64,000 nucleotides of DNA. It comes from Gavia stellata (lineage: Eukaryota; Chordata; Aves; Gaviiformes; Gaviidae). Below the pieces are notes generated by a model. It had not been told where the DNA came from. It made no database searches and was given only the letters and a program-made list of their open reading frames with translations. Shown piece by piece: positions 1 through 9,420 of this stretch; positions within the stretch are counted from its first letter, which is position 1; each line of letters begins with the position of its first letter. A program made the position numbers and the translations under genes. Location: assembly GCF_030936135.1 (NCBI RefSeq), contig NC_082620.1, positions 1,054,001-1,118,000 on the forward strand, written 5' to 3'.

Positions 1-445
1 GGGTCCCACCCTGGGGAGATGGACACCACAGGGATGGAGGACGGGGTCCCACCCAGGGGAGATGGGCACCACGGGGATGGAGGACAGGGTCCCACCCTGG
101 GGAGATGGGCACCACGGGGATGGAGGACGGGGTCCCACCCAGAGGAGATGGGCACCACGGGGATGGAGGACGGGGTCCCACCCTGGGGAGATGGGCACTA
201 CGGGGATGGAGGACGGGGTCCCCACCCTGGGGAGATGGACACCACGGGGATGGAGGACGGGGGTCCCACCCAGAGGAGATGGGCACCACGGGGATGGAGG
301 ATGGGGTCCCACCCAGGGGAGATGGACACCACAGGGATGGAGGACGGGGTCCCACCCTGGGGAGATGGACACCACAGGGATGGAGGACAGGGTCCCACCC
401 TGGGGAGATGGGCACCACGGGGATGGAGGACGGGGTCCCACCAGC
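1..445. repeat. 43-bp minisatellite in HSPG2 intron
   Basis: About ten head-to-tail copies of a 43-bp unit built on gggatggaggacggggtccc and gggagatggacaccac. The copies are nearly identical and run up to about 25 bp before the splice acceptor of the first visible exon. Overlapping open frames here are repeat artefacts. Confidence 0.9.
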
Positions 446-471
446 CGGGCACTGATTTGGGGGTGCCGCAG

Positions 472-1756
472 GTGAGGTGGTGAGCGTGCCATCCTTCGGC
501 GAGGCGGGCGCCTTCGTTTCCTACCCGCCCCTCACCAACGTCCACCACGAGCTGCGGGTGGAGGCCAAGTTCCTGCCGCTGGCACCCGATGGGCTCCTGC
601 TCTTCAGCGCCGGCAAAGCCGCCCCCGTCGAGGACTTCGTCGCCTTGGCCATGGCCGGCGGCCACCTCGAGTTCCGCTACGAGCTGGGCTCAGGTGGGCT
701 GGCACGGTGACGGGGATCCTGGTGGCACTGAGGAGGGGGCTGGTGGCATCGGGGACCCCGGGTATAGGTGGGGTGACCTGCCATTACCGGGGTCCACTGG
801 CATCATAGGGGTCCCCGAGCCTCAGTGGGGTCCCCTGGCACCACTGGGGTCCTCAAGTGTCACTAGGGTCCCTCGGTGTCATTGGGATCCCCAAGCGTCA
901 CCAGGGTCCCTTGGCATCATTCGGGTCCCCTGGCATCACTGGGGTCCCTTCGCATCAGTGGGGTCCCCTGGGCATCACCGTGGTCCCCTGGCATCCCTGG
1001 GGTCCCCTGCCACCACCGGGGTCCCCTGGCATCACTTTGGTCCCCAGATGCTGCCAGGAACCCCGGGCATCAGTGGGGTCCCCTAGTGTCACCAGGCTCC
1101 CCTGTCACCACTGGGGTCCCCAAGCATCACCGGGGTCCCCCAGGGCACCTCCCAGGTCCCCACGCATCCCCAGTGTCCCCTGTTGTCCCCCGGTGTCCCC
1201 TAGCCCCCCCATGATGCCACCGTCCCGTCCCCCCCCCCCAGGCCCGGCGGTGCTGCGGAGCGCCGAGCCGGTGACGCTGGGACACTGGCACCGGGTGACG
1301 GCCGAGCGGGTGCACAAGGACGGGACGTTGACGGTGGATGACGCCGCCCCGGTGAAACGCTCCTCGCCCGGCAAGAGCCAAGGTCTCAACCTACGCACCC
1401 CGCTTTACTTGGGGGGCACCGAACCCCCCCTGCGCCCCCCAACCAACGCCTCCTTCCGGGGCTGCATCGGAGAGGTGAGACCCCCCCCCCAAAACCCCCT
1501 CCCGGACGCCTGGGTCCCCTCGGCGGGGCGGGGGGACAGGGGGTGACACCCCCCACCTTGGTGTGTCCCCCCCCCCAGGTCTCCATCAACGGGAAGAAGG
1601 TGGATTTGTCCTACAGCTTCCTGCGGAGCCGCGGCGTGGGGCAATGCGGGCAGAGCTCGCCCTGCCTGCACGCTGCCTGCCTGCGCGGGGGCCGCTGCCT
1701 GCCCCTGCCTGCTGGCACCCCTGCCTACCGCTGCCTCTGCCCGCCCGGCTTCGGCG
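472..1756 (+). CDS. HSPG2: Perlecan LG2 domain and start of the following EGF module (three exons)
   Basis: Exons 472-693, 1242-1474 and 1579-1756 are free of frame errors and encode one laminin-G-like domain. It runs from the FVSYPPLTN strand, through PVEDFVALAMAGGHLEFRY and the LGHWHRVTAERV strand, to YLGGTEPP and FRGCIGEVSINGKKVDL. The third exon then enters an EGF-like module with spaced cysteines (GQCGQSSPCLHAACLRGG, then YRCLCPPGFGG). Exon borders and domain order match vertebrate perlecan LG2. LG domains bind cell-surface and matrix ligands. Confidence 0.93.
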
Positions 1757-4700
1757 GTGAGTCCGCCGGTGCTCACACGCGTGTGCACGCGTGTGCGGGG
1801 TGGGCACGCGCGCATTGGACGGACGCGCGCAGGGGGTTTGCCTGCGTGGGCTGCGTGCGTTCGTTGCGGGCGCGCGCCGCACGTGCGTATGTGTGCTGTG
1901 TGCACTGCGCGTGTAAGCGTGTGCGCTGTGCACGTGGGTGCTGCGCATGCGTGCCCGCGACGCATGCGTGTGGGCTGTGCGTGCGTGTGCGCCGCGGGTG
2001 CATGTCGGCAGTGCATGCACATGCCCTGTTGCGTGCGTGTGTGTGCGCGTGTGTTATGCATGGGTGTGCGTTGCGCATGCAAGCGGGTGCACTGTGCGGG
2101 GCGTGCTGCAGATGCATGTGTGCTGTTGAGGTGTGCTGTGCGTGCACGTGCACTGTGCTTGCAACTGTGTGCACTGCGCATGCGTGTGTGCTGCATATGC
2201 AAGTGTGCGGTGCGTGCACATGCACCGTGCATGCACGCGTATGTGTGCAGTGCATGCACGTGCATGTTGCAGGTGGTGTGTGCTGTGCATAGATGTGTGC
2301 TGGATATGCACACGTGCTGCGCGTGCACATGCACGCACTGCTTGTGCAAATGCGCAGCGTATGCATGCGTGCTGCATGCTATGTGTGCACGCCATGCAGT
2401 TTGTAAGTGGGTGCGTCTGCTGCATGTGTGCTGTGCGTGTGTGCATTTTATGATGTATGCGCATCCGTTTGGCGTGCATTGCAAGGGTGCTGTGCACGTG
2501 TGCGCGCCCCGTGTGTGCAGTGTGCATTGTGTGCATGTGCCGTGCGTGCATGTGTGGTGCGTGCAATTGGCCTGCGTGCATGCGTGCTATGCATTGGGTG
2601 CAGTTTGCACGTGCGTGCGTCTGCCGTGCATGCATTTATGTGCATGCATACGCTGTGTGCGTGTGTGCCGTTTGCACGTGTACATGGCTGTGCACGAGCG
2701 TGCACTGTGGGTGCTGCGCCTGCACGTTCTGTGCACCCGTGCTGCGTGCGCACACACGCTCCTCGCCTGCATGCTCGCCTCGCACGTGCGTGTGCGTGCA
2801 AGGGCAAACCCCGGGGCAGCGAGGACGTCCGACCATCCTCGCCCGCCGGCGTCACCCGGTGTCACCCTCCATGTCCCCAGGGCCACGCTGCGAGCGGGAG
2901 GAGGACCGCTGCCTGCACCGCAACCCCTGCCTGCACGGCGGCACCTAGCAAGGGCAACGCCTGCCTCTGCCCGCAGGGCTACACCGGCCCCTACTGCCAG
3001 CACAGTGAGTCGGGGGACACTTGGGGACACTGGGGGACATGGGAGGGACATGTGCCACCTGTCCACAACCCACTCTGACCCGCAGACTTGGCGCTGGCAG
3101 AGCTGGAGCAGGACTGGCAGGAAGGCAGCGGGGGCGGCGGTAGGTCCCTGCACCCCTTTTCCCCCGTTTTCCCCCCAAAAGCGATGCCACGGGCGTGGCA
3201 GCTGGGCGTGGGCCCCCCCCTTTACCCCCCACCTCTCCCCGCAGACGCCCCTGGACAGTTCAGCGCCGCTTTCCGGGACGGCTCCTACCTGGCACTGCCC
3301 GGGCACCTCTTCCCCCGTGGGTGAGTGACACCGGGGACGGGGCACCCTCGAGCGGGGTGCTGCACCCCCACCCGCGGCACTGCACCCTGCCCGGGGTGCT
3401 GCAGCCTCCCCGGGGAGTCGCATCCTTTCCCACGGCATTGCACCACTTCCCGCAGCGTTGCACTCATTGCAGCGTTGCACCCTGACTGTAGCGTCGCACC
3501 CATAGCAGCACTGCACCCGTTGCAGCATTGCACCCTTCCCACAGCGTTGCACCCATGACAGCGTTGCACCCTTCCTGTAATATTGCACCAATGCAGTGTT
3601 GCGCCTATCACAGCGTTGCACCCTGACTGTAGCGTCGCACCCATAGCAGCACTGCACCCGTTGCAGCATTGCACCCTTCCCACAGCGTTGCACCCATGAC
3701 AGCGTTGCACCCTTCCTGTAATATTGCACCCAATGCAGTGTTGCGCCTATCACAGCGTTGCACCCTGACTGTAGCGTCGCACCCATAGCAGCACTGCACC
3801 CGTTGCAGCATTGCACCCTTCCCACAGCCTTGCACCCATCACAGCGTTGCACCCTTCCTGCAATATTGCACCCAAGGCAGTGTTGCACCTATCACAGCGC
3901 TGCACCCTGACTGCAGCATTGCACCCTGAGTGTAGCGTCGCACCCATAGCAGCACTGCACCCATTGCAGCATTGCACCCTTCCCACAGCGTTGCACCCAT
4001 GACAGCGTTGCACCCTTCCTGCAATATTGCACCCAAGGCAGTGTTGCACCTATCACAGCGTTGCACCCTGACTGTAGCGTCGCACCCATAGCAGCACTGC
4101 ACCCGTTGCAGCATTGCACAGCTTTGCACCCACTGCAGCGTTGCACCCTGACTGTAGTGTCGCACCCATAGCAGCACTGCACCCGTTGCAGCACTCCACT
4201 CTTCCACAGCCTTGCAACCCATCACAGCGTTGCACCCTTCCTGCAATATTGCACCCAAGGCAGTGTTGCACCTATCACAGCGTTGCACCCTGACTGCAGC
4301 GTTGCACCCTGATTGCAGCATTGCACCCTGATTGCAGCATTGCACCCTGACTGTAGCGTCGCACCCATAGCAGCACTGCACCCATTGCAGCATTGCACCC
4401 TTCCCACAGCGTTGCAACCCATGACAGCGTTGCACCCTTCCTGTAATATTGCACCCAATGCAGTGTTGCGCCTATCACAGCGTTGCACCCTGACTGTAGC
4501 GTCGCACCCATAGCAGCACTGCACCCGTTGCAGCATTCCACTCTTCCCACAGCCTTGCACCCATCACAGCGTTGCACCCTTCCTGCAATATTGCACCCAA
4601 GGCAGTGTTGCACCTATCACAGCGTTGCACCCTGACTGCAGCATTGCACCCTGAGTGTAGCGTCGCACCCATAGCAGCACTGCACCCGTTGCAGCATTGC

Positions 4701-6948
4701 ACCCTTCCCACAGCCTTGCACCCACGACAGCGTTGCACCCTTCCTGCAATATTGCACCCAACGCAGCGTTGCACCCATCACAGCGTTGCACCTTGACTGC
4801 AGCATTGCACCCATTGCAGTCTTGCATCCTTCCTGGGGTGCTGCACCCTTCCCACTGCGTTGCACCCTTTTTTCCTATAGTATTGCACCCTCACAGGGTG
4901 CTGCACCCCTTCCCGCAGCATTGCACCCATCACTACTTCACACCCTTCCTAGGGTGCTTGCACTCAGAATGGCATTGCATCCGTCTCGGGGTGCTGCACC
5001 CTTCCCAGGGTGCTGCATCCATCACGCTGTTGCACCCTTCCTGGGGTGCTGCACCCGTTGCACCATTGCACCCATCCCAGGTTGCTGCACCCTTCCCAGT
5101 GTGCTGCACCCATTGTGCCGTTGCATCCTTCCTGGGGTGCTGCACCCATCGTGGCATTGCACCCTCCCAGGGTGCTGCACCACCCCTGGGTGCTGCACCC
5201 ACCGAACCGTCCCCCCTCTCCTTGCAGCCCACCCGAGGCGCCCGAGACCATCGAGCTGGGAGCTGCGGACGGGCAGCGCCGACGGGCTGCTGCTGTGGCA
5301 CGGGGCGGTGAGCGGGGTGGGGGGGGGCAACACCGGGGAGGGGACCAGGGTGCTGAGCCCCTTTAGGGTGGGGGTCAGGGTGCCCCCCACCCTGCTCACC
5401 CGCCCCGCTGTGCCCGCAGGAGCCCAGCGAGGGGTGGCAAAGCCAAAGACTTCGTTGGCCTTGGCTTGAAGGACGGGCACCTGGTGTTCAGGTGAGGAAG
5501 GGTACCTGCCGTCACCCAAGGGTGCCCCGTGCCACCCCAGGGTGCCCTGTGCCACCCCAGGGTGCCCGTGCCACCCAAGGGTACCCCCTGTGCTGAGCCC
5601 ACGTCACCCCTGCAGCTACCAGCTGGGCAGCGGCGAGGCCACCATCGTCTCCGAAGACCCCATCAATGACGGCGAGTGGCACCGGGGTGATGGTGACAAG
5701 GTGGGTGGGGGTCAGGGTGGGGGTTGGGGGTGGGAGTCGGGGTGCGGGTGCTGACGGGTGCCGTGCAGGGAGGGCCGGCGCGGGTGGCTGCAGGTGGACG
5801 GGGAGGAGCCGTGTGAGCGGAGAGTCGCCAGGAGCCAACATCATGGCCAACACCCAGGGCAGCGTCTACGTGGGTACGGTGGCACCCAGGGGACATGGGG
5901 TGGGACACAGGGGGGACATGGGATGGACACGGGACATGGGACATGGGATGGGATAGGGGATGGGACACGGGATGGACATGGGCTGGGACACAGGATGGGG
6001 CACTGGATTGACGTAGGATGGGACACGGGATGGACGTGGGAAGGGGACACATGATGGGACACGGGACAGGGCACAGGATGGCCATAGGATGGGACAGGGG
6101 ATGGACACTGGATGGGACATGGGACAGGATAGGGGCTGGGACACGGGACGGGACATGGGTGGGGACACAGACATGGGACAGGCCACAGGGTGGGACATGG
6201 GATGGATCATGGGAGGGGTTATATGATGGGACTTGGGATGGGACCCAGGACAGGACACGGGAGGGGACATGGAGTGGGACATGGTAAGGGGTGGGACATG
6301 GGAGGGGACACAGGATTGGACATCGGATGGGGCATGGGATGGGACATGGGATGGACATGGGATGGGGACACGGGAAGGGGACACATGATGGGACATGGAC
6401 AAGGCACAGGATGGCCATAGGATGGGAGAGGGGATGGACACTGGATGGGACATGGGACCAGAGCATGGGATGGGACACCTGACGGGGCACGGGAGGGGAC
6501 ACGGGATGGGACACGGGATGGGACACATGGTGGGACATGGGATGGACATGGGATGGGACATGGGACAGAGCATGGGATGGGACACGGGACAGAGCATGGG
6601 ATGGGACACGGGATGGGCCACATGGTGGGACATGGGATGGGACCTGGAGTCAACATGGGGTGGGGACACCTGATGGGACGTGGGACGGATGCGGGCGGAT
6701 GACACAGGCCAGGACACCCGGGCGAGCCCAGCGGGTGCCCCCACCCACGTGTCCCCCCATATCCCCCCGTGTCCCCCCCGCAGGCGGCGCCCCGGACCCC
6801 CGCAGCCTGACAGCCGGCAAGTTCACCTCCGGCGTCACCCGGGTGCCTGCGGGGGCTGGCGCTGGCGCCTGCCGGGGCCCCCCGGCACCCCATCGACCTG
6901 CGGCACGGTGCGGTGGGGGGGTCCCCCGCCCCCCCCTGCCCCTCCTAA
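472..6948 (+). CDS. HSPG2: Perlecan (basement membrane heparan sulfate proteoglycan core), C-terminal exons
   Basis: This is the 3' end of the perlecan gene; the 5' part lies before the window. Coding exons: 472-693, 1242-1474, 1579-1756, 2881-3004, 3086-3139, 3245-3320, 5228-5307, 5420-5491, 5616-5700, 5769-5873 and 6784-6948 (stop TAA 6946-6948). All have GT/AG borders and their phases join once six extra bases are discounted. The order is LG2, EGF, EGF, LG3, as in the endorepellin part of perlecan. Recognisable runs include HHELRVEAKF, SSPGKSQGLNL, SEDPINDGEWH and a terminal CPS. The protein is secreted into basement membranes, and its C-terminal LG3 is released as an anti-angiogenic fragment. 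Exons 4, 7, 8, 9, 10 and 11 of this set each carry one extra base that breaks the frame (near 2946, 5258-5260, 5435, 5686-5689, about 5815 and 6838-6840). Assembly error is the likeliest cause, because the coding sense resumes immediately after each. The family call is secure; the frame breaks are seen directly. Confidence 0.95.
780..1215. repeat. Degenerate short tandem repeat in HSPG2 intron
   Basis: This intron (694-1241) is filled by diverged units of about 18-19 bp on the theme catcactggggtcccctgg. It ends in a C-rich polypyrimidine tract before the acceptor at 1240-1241. Confidence 0.8.
1757..2815. repeat. Alternating purine-pyrimidine (TG/CG/CA) intron, Z-DNA-prone
   Basis: Almost the whole intron from the donor at 1757 to about 2815 is gtgcatgcgtgtgtgctg-like sequence. 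It is alternating purine/pyrimidine with many GCATGC, TGCGCA and GTGTGC steps and no fixed period. This composition favours left-handed DNA. It produces long Cys/Val- or His/Thr-rich open frames that are not genes. Confidence 0.85.
2881..3004 (+). CDS. HSPG2: Perlecan EGF-like module exon with a +1 frameshift
   Basis: This exon encodes the second EGF-like module between LG2 and LG3. It starts CEREEDRCLHRNPCLHGGT and ends ACLCPQGYTGPYCQH. Between these halves the sequence reads acctagcaag, giving an in-frame TAG at 2946-2948. Removing one base there (a Cys codon is expected after GGT) restores the six-cysteine EGF pattern and the phase into the next exon. The break is seen directly; that it is a sequencing insertion is inferred. 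Confidence 0.88.
3086..6948 (+). CDS. HSPG2: Perlecan LG3 (endorepellin C-terminal domain), seven exons
   Basis: A short linker exon (3086-3139, LAELEQDWQEGSGGG) leads into LG3: DAPGQFSAAFRDGSYLALPG (3245-3320), PETIEL then LRTGSADGLLLWHGA (5228-5307), AKDFVGLGLKDGHLVF (5420-5491), YQLGSGEATIVSEDPINDGE (5616-5700), GWLQVDGEEP then GANIMANTQGSVYVG (5769-5873), and GGAPDPRSLTAGKFTSG then CLRGLALAP to a C-terminal PPCPS (6784-6948). The last five exons each need one base dropped to keep frame. The linker/LG3 boundary, where BMP1/Tolloid cuts the human protein after Asn, here reads GGG-DAPG. Confidence 0.9.
3365..5215. repeat. TTGCACCC minisatellite with a ~141-bp higher-order repeat
   Basis: The 1.9-kb intron 3321-5227 is made of units of about 18 bp carrying ttgcaccc or ctgcaccc. 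Diagnostic variants (cctgactgtagcgtcgcacc) recur at 3481, 3622 and 3764, so units are grouped into a higher-order repeat of about 141-142 bp. Towards 4810-5215 the units shift to a ggggtgctgcacccttcc variant. Confidence 0.9.
5878..6700. repeat. gggacatgggatgg tandem repeat in last HSPG2 intron
   Basis: The intron 5874-6783 is composed of short units of about 9-18 bp on the theme gggacacgggatgggacatg. It is strongly purine-biased on the + strand, with larger duplicated blocks (compare about 6035-6120 with 6365-6450). Confidence 0.88.
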
Positions 6949-7216
6949 CCCCCCCCCCCAAAATATATTTTGGGGGGAATTTGGCCAATTTTATTCTTTT
7001 CCAAAAAAAAAGCCAGGAGGAAACGGTGCTTCGCTGCCCCGGGGAGACTCCGGGGGGAGGGGGCCGGGACCCCCAAAAATGTTTACACCCCCCCACACCG
7101 GCCCCCCGAAACTGTGCTGGGGCGGCCGGGCCGCCGGGTGCCCCCCGGGGTGGCGGCGGGGTGGGGGCGCGAGGGACAATCGGGGTGCTGGCTGGGACCC
7201 CCCTGCGGGGACAGCT

Positions 7217-7222
7217 ATTAAA
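7217..7222 (+). terminator. HSPG2: Probable HSPG2 polyadenylation signal (ATTAAA)
   Basis: ATTAAA lies 269 bp after the stop codon, in the only non-repetitive 3' flank. It is followed about 20-35 bp later by a GT-rich stretch (gctgctgtgtttggggg), as expected for cleavage. No other AATAAA/ATTAAA lies between the stop and the repeat array. Confidence 0.6.
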
Positions 7223-7257
7223 GGAGAGAGAACCAGCGCGGCTGCTGTGTTTGGGGG

Positions 7258-8225
7258 GGGGGGTGCCGGGGGCGGGGGGGGGGATATGGTATGGGGGGGT
7301 ATGGGGGGGTGGTATGGTATGGGGGGGCTATAGGGGAGTGGTATGGGTATTGGGGGGTATGGGTATGTGGGGGGGTATGGGTAGTGGGGGGTATGGTATG
7401 GTGGGGCAATGGGGGGGTATGGGTATTGGGGGGTATGGTATGGGGGGGTATGGGTAGTGGGGGGTATGGTATGGGGGGCATGGGGGGGTATGGTATGGGG
7501 GGTGGTATGGGTATTGGGGGGTATGGTATGGGGGGGTATGGGTAGTGGGGGGTATGGTATGGGGGGGCATGGGGGGGTATGGGTATTGGGGGGGTATGGT
7601 ATGGGGGGGGTATGGGTAGTGGGGGGGTATGGTATGGGGGGCATGGGGGGGTATGGGTATGGGGGGGTGGTATGGGGGGGGTATGGGTAGTGGGGGGTAT
7701 GGTATGGGGGGGCATGGGGGGTATGGGTATTGGGGGTAGGGTATGGGGGGTATGGGGGGTATGGGTAGTGGGGGGTATGGTATGGGGGGCTATAGGGAGT
7801 GGTATGGTGGTATGGTATGGGGGGGTATGGGTATGGGGGGGCTATAGGGGAGTGGTATGGGGGTATGGTATGGGGGGGTGGTATGGTATTGGGGGGTATG
7901 GTATGGGGGGGTGGTATGGGTAGTGGGGGGGTATGGTAANNNNNNNNNNNNNNNNNNNNNNNNNNNNNNNNNNNNNNNNNNNNNNNNNNNNNNNNNNNNN
8001 NNNNNNNNNNNNNNNNNNNNNNNNNNNNNNNNNNNNNNNNNNNNNNNNNNNNNNNNNNNNNNNNNNNNNNNNNNNNNNNNNNNNNNNNNNNNNNNNNNNN
8101 NNNNNNNNNNNNNNNNNNNNNNNNNNNNNNNNNNNNNNNTGGTATGGTATGGGGGTTATGGGGGTGCAGGGGGATTGGGGTATGGGGGTATGGTATGGGG
8201 GTTATGGGGAATGGTATGAGAGTCC
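7258..8225. repeat. GTATGGGGGG array interrupted by an assembly gap
   Basis: G-rich tandem array of ggtatgggggg and gggtatgggtagtgggggg units between HSPG2 and USP48. Dense G5-G8 runs every 8-12 bp can form G-quadruplexes. Both edges of the 200-N gap are in this same repeat, so the true length is unknown. Confidence 0.9.
7940..8139. other. Assembly gap (200 N)
   Basis: A run of exactly 200 N, the same length as the gap at 52239-52438. This suggests a fixed-size scaffold placeholder rather than a measured length. Confidence 0.98.
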
Positions 8226-8318
8226 GGGGGGGGGTATGGGGCTTCGGGGGGTACGGTGTGGGGGTGCAGGGAGGGGGATGGGGGGGCAGGCTGCAGGTGC
8301 TGGGCCCGTACTGTGCAC

Positions 8319-9018
8319 ACACCCCCCCCCCCAACACACAGACCCCCCCCCCAGACACACAGACCCCCCCACACCAACACACAGACCCCCACACACCCCC
8401 CCACAGACCCCCAGACCCCCCCCCACCCCCCCCAGACACACAGACCCCCCCACACTGACACACAGACCCCCCCACACCCCCCCACAGACCCCCAGACCCC
8501 CCCCAGACACACAGACCCCCCCACACTGACACACAGACCCCCCCACACCCCCCACAGACCCCCAGACCCCCCCCAGACACACAGACCCCCCCACACCGAC
8601 ACACAGACCCCCAGACCCCCCCCAGACACACAGACCCCCACACACCGACACACACCCCCCCACACCCCCCCCACAGACCCCCAGACCCCCCCCCAGACAC
8701 ACAGACCCCCCCCCACCGACACACAGACCCCCCCCCAGACCCCCCCCACCCCCCCAGACACACAGACCCCCCCCCACCCCCCCCAGACACACAGACCCCC
8801 CACACCGACACACAGACCCCCCCACACCCCCCCCAGACCCCCAGACCCCCCCCCAGACACACAGACCCCCCCACACCGACACACAGACCCCCCCACACCC
8901 CCCCACAGACCCCCAGACCCCCCCCCAGACACACAGACCCCCCACACCCCCCCCAGACCCCCAGACCCCCCCAGACCCCCCCCAGACACTCAGACCCCCC
9001 CACACCCCCCCCCAGAAC
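8319..9018. repeat. Cacacagaccccccc array
   Basis: C-rich tandem repeat of acacacagacccccccacaccgac-like units of variable length, abutting the USP48 CpG island. The + strand is C-rich here and G-rich in the adjacent array, so the strand bias flips between 8,220 and 8,320. Confidence 0.88.
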
Positions 9019-9027
9019 CCCCCCCCC

Positions 9028-9420
9028 GTGCTCGGCCGGCGGGGGCGGGGCCAACCGCCTCCCGCGCCGTGCGCAGGGCCCCGCCCCCCGGCGCGTCGCG
9101 CGTCGCAGCCCGTTACCGTCACCCCCTCGCGCCCCTCAGCGCGTCGCGCGCGTGGCGTCACCGGCCCTGACGGCGGCGGCGGCGGCGGCGGCGGGAGGGG
9201 CCGGGGCGGGACCGGGACCGGGACCGGGCCGGGGCCGGGGCAGGCCCGGGCCGGAGGGAGGGAGGGAGGGAGGGGCGGTGGCGGCCATGGCGCCGCGGTT
9301 GCAGCTGGAGAAGGCGGCGTGGCGTTGGACCGAGACGGTGCGCCCGAGGCGGTGGCGCAGGAGCACATCGAAGCGGCCTACCGCGTCGGGCTGGAGCCCT
9401 GCCAGCGCGGCGCCTGCCGG
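9028..9420 (+). promoter_or_regulatory. USP48: USP48 CpG-island promoter and first exon
   Basis: Very GC- and CpG-rich DNA (gcgcgtcgcgcgtcgcag, ggcggcggcggcggcgg, GC boxes such as ggggccggggcggg) directly precedes the USP48 ATG at 9287. There is no clear TATA box, consistent with a housekeeping promoter. The ATG lies in a good context (gcggccATGG). Confidence 0.75.
9287..9419 (+). CDS. USP48: USP48 exon 1 with a one-base deletion
   Basis: The start gives [14 protein letters not shown], the conserved USP48 N-terminus. After TETVRP the frame slips by one base; in the neighbouring frame [20 protein letters not shown] continues to the donor at 9420. Adding one G at about 9340 restores a 134-nt exon whose phase fits exon 2. 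The run is GC-rich, so sequence error is likely. Confidence 0.9.

Noticed and set aside
1-483. Gly/Asp-rich 154-residue open frame, collagen-like at first glance
   Set aside because: It is the 43-bp minisatellite read in one of several open frames; no Gly-X-Y pattern, and it stops at the real perlecan exon.
472-6948. Reading HSPG2 as a processed pseudogene
   Set aside because: Introns with correct splice sites and matching phases are present, and sequence between the single-base errors is well conserved, so a living gene with assembly errors is more likely.
7258-8225. Possible telomere-like or interstitial telomeric repeat
   Set aside because: Units are GTATGGGGGG/GTAGTGGGGGG, not TTAGGG; no run of the telomeric hexamer was seen.
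8319-9018. Antisense Gly/Val/Cys-rich 687-codon frame across the gap
   Set aside because: It passes through N and low-complexity C/A repeats; the frame is a composition artefact.
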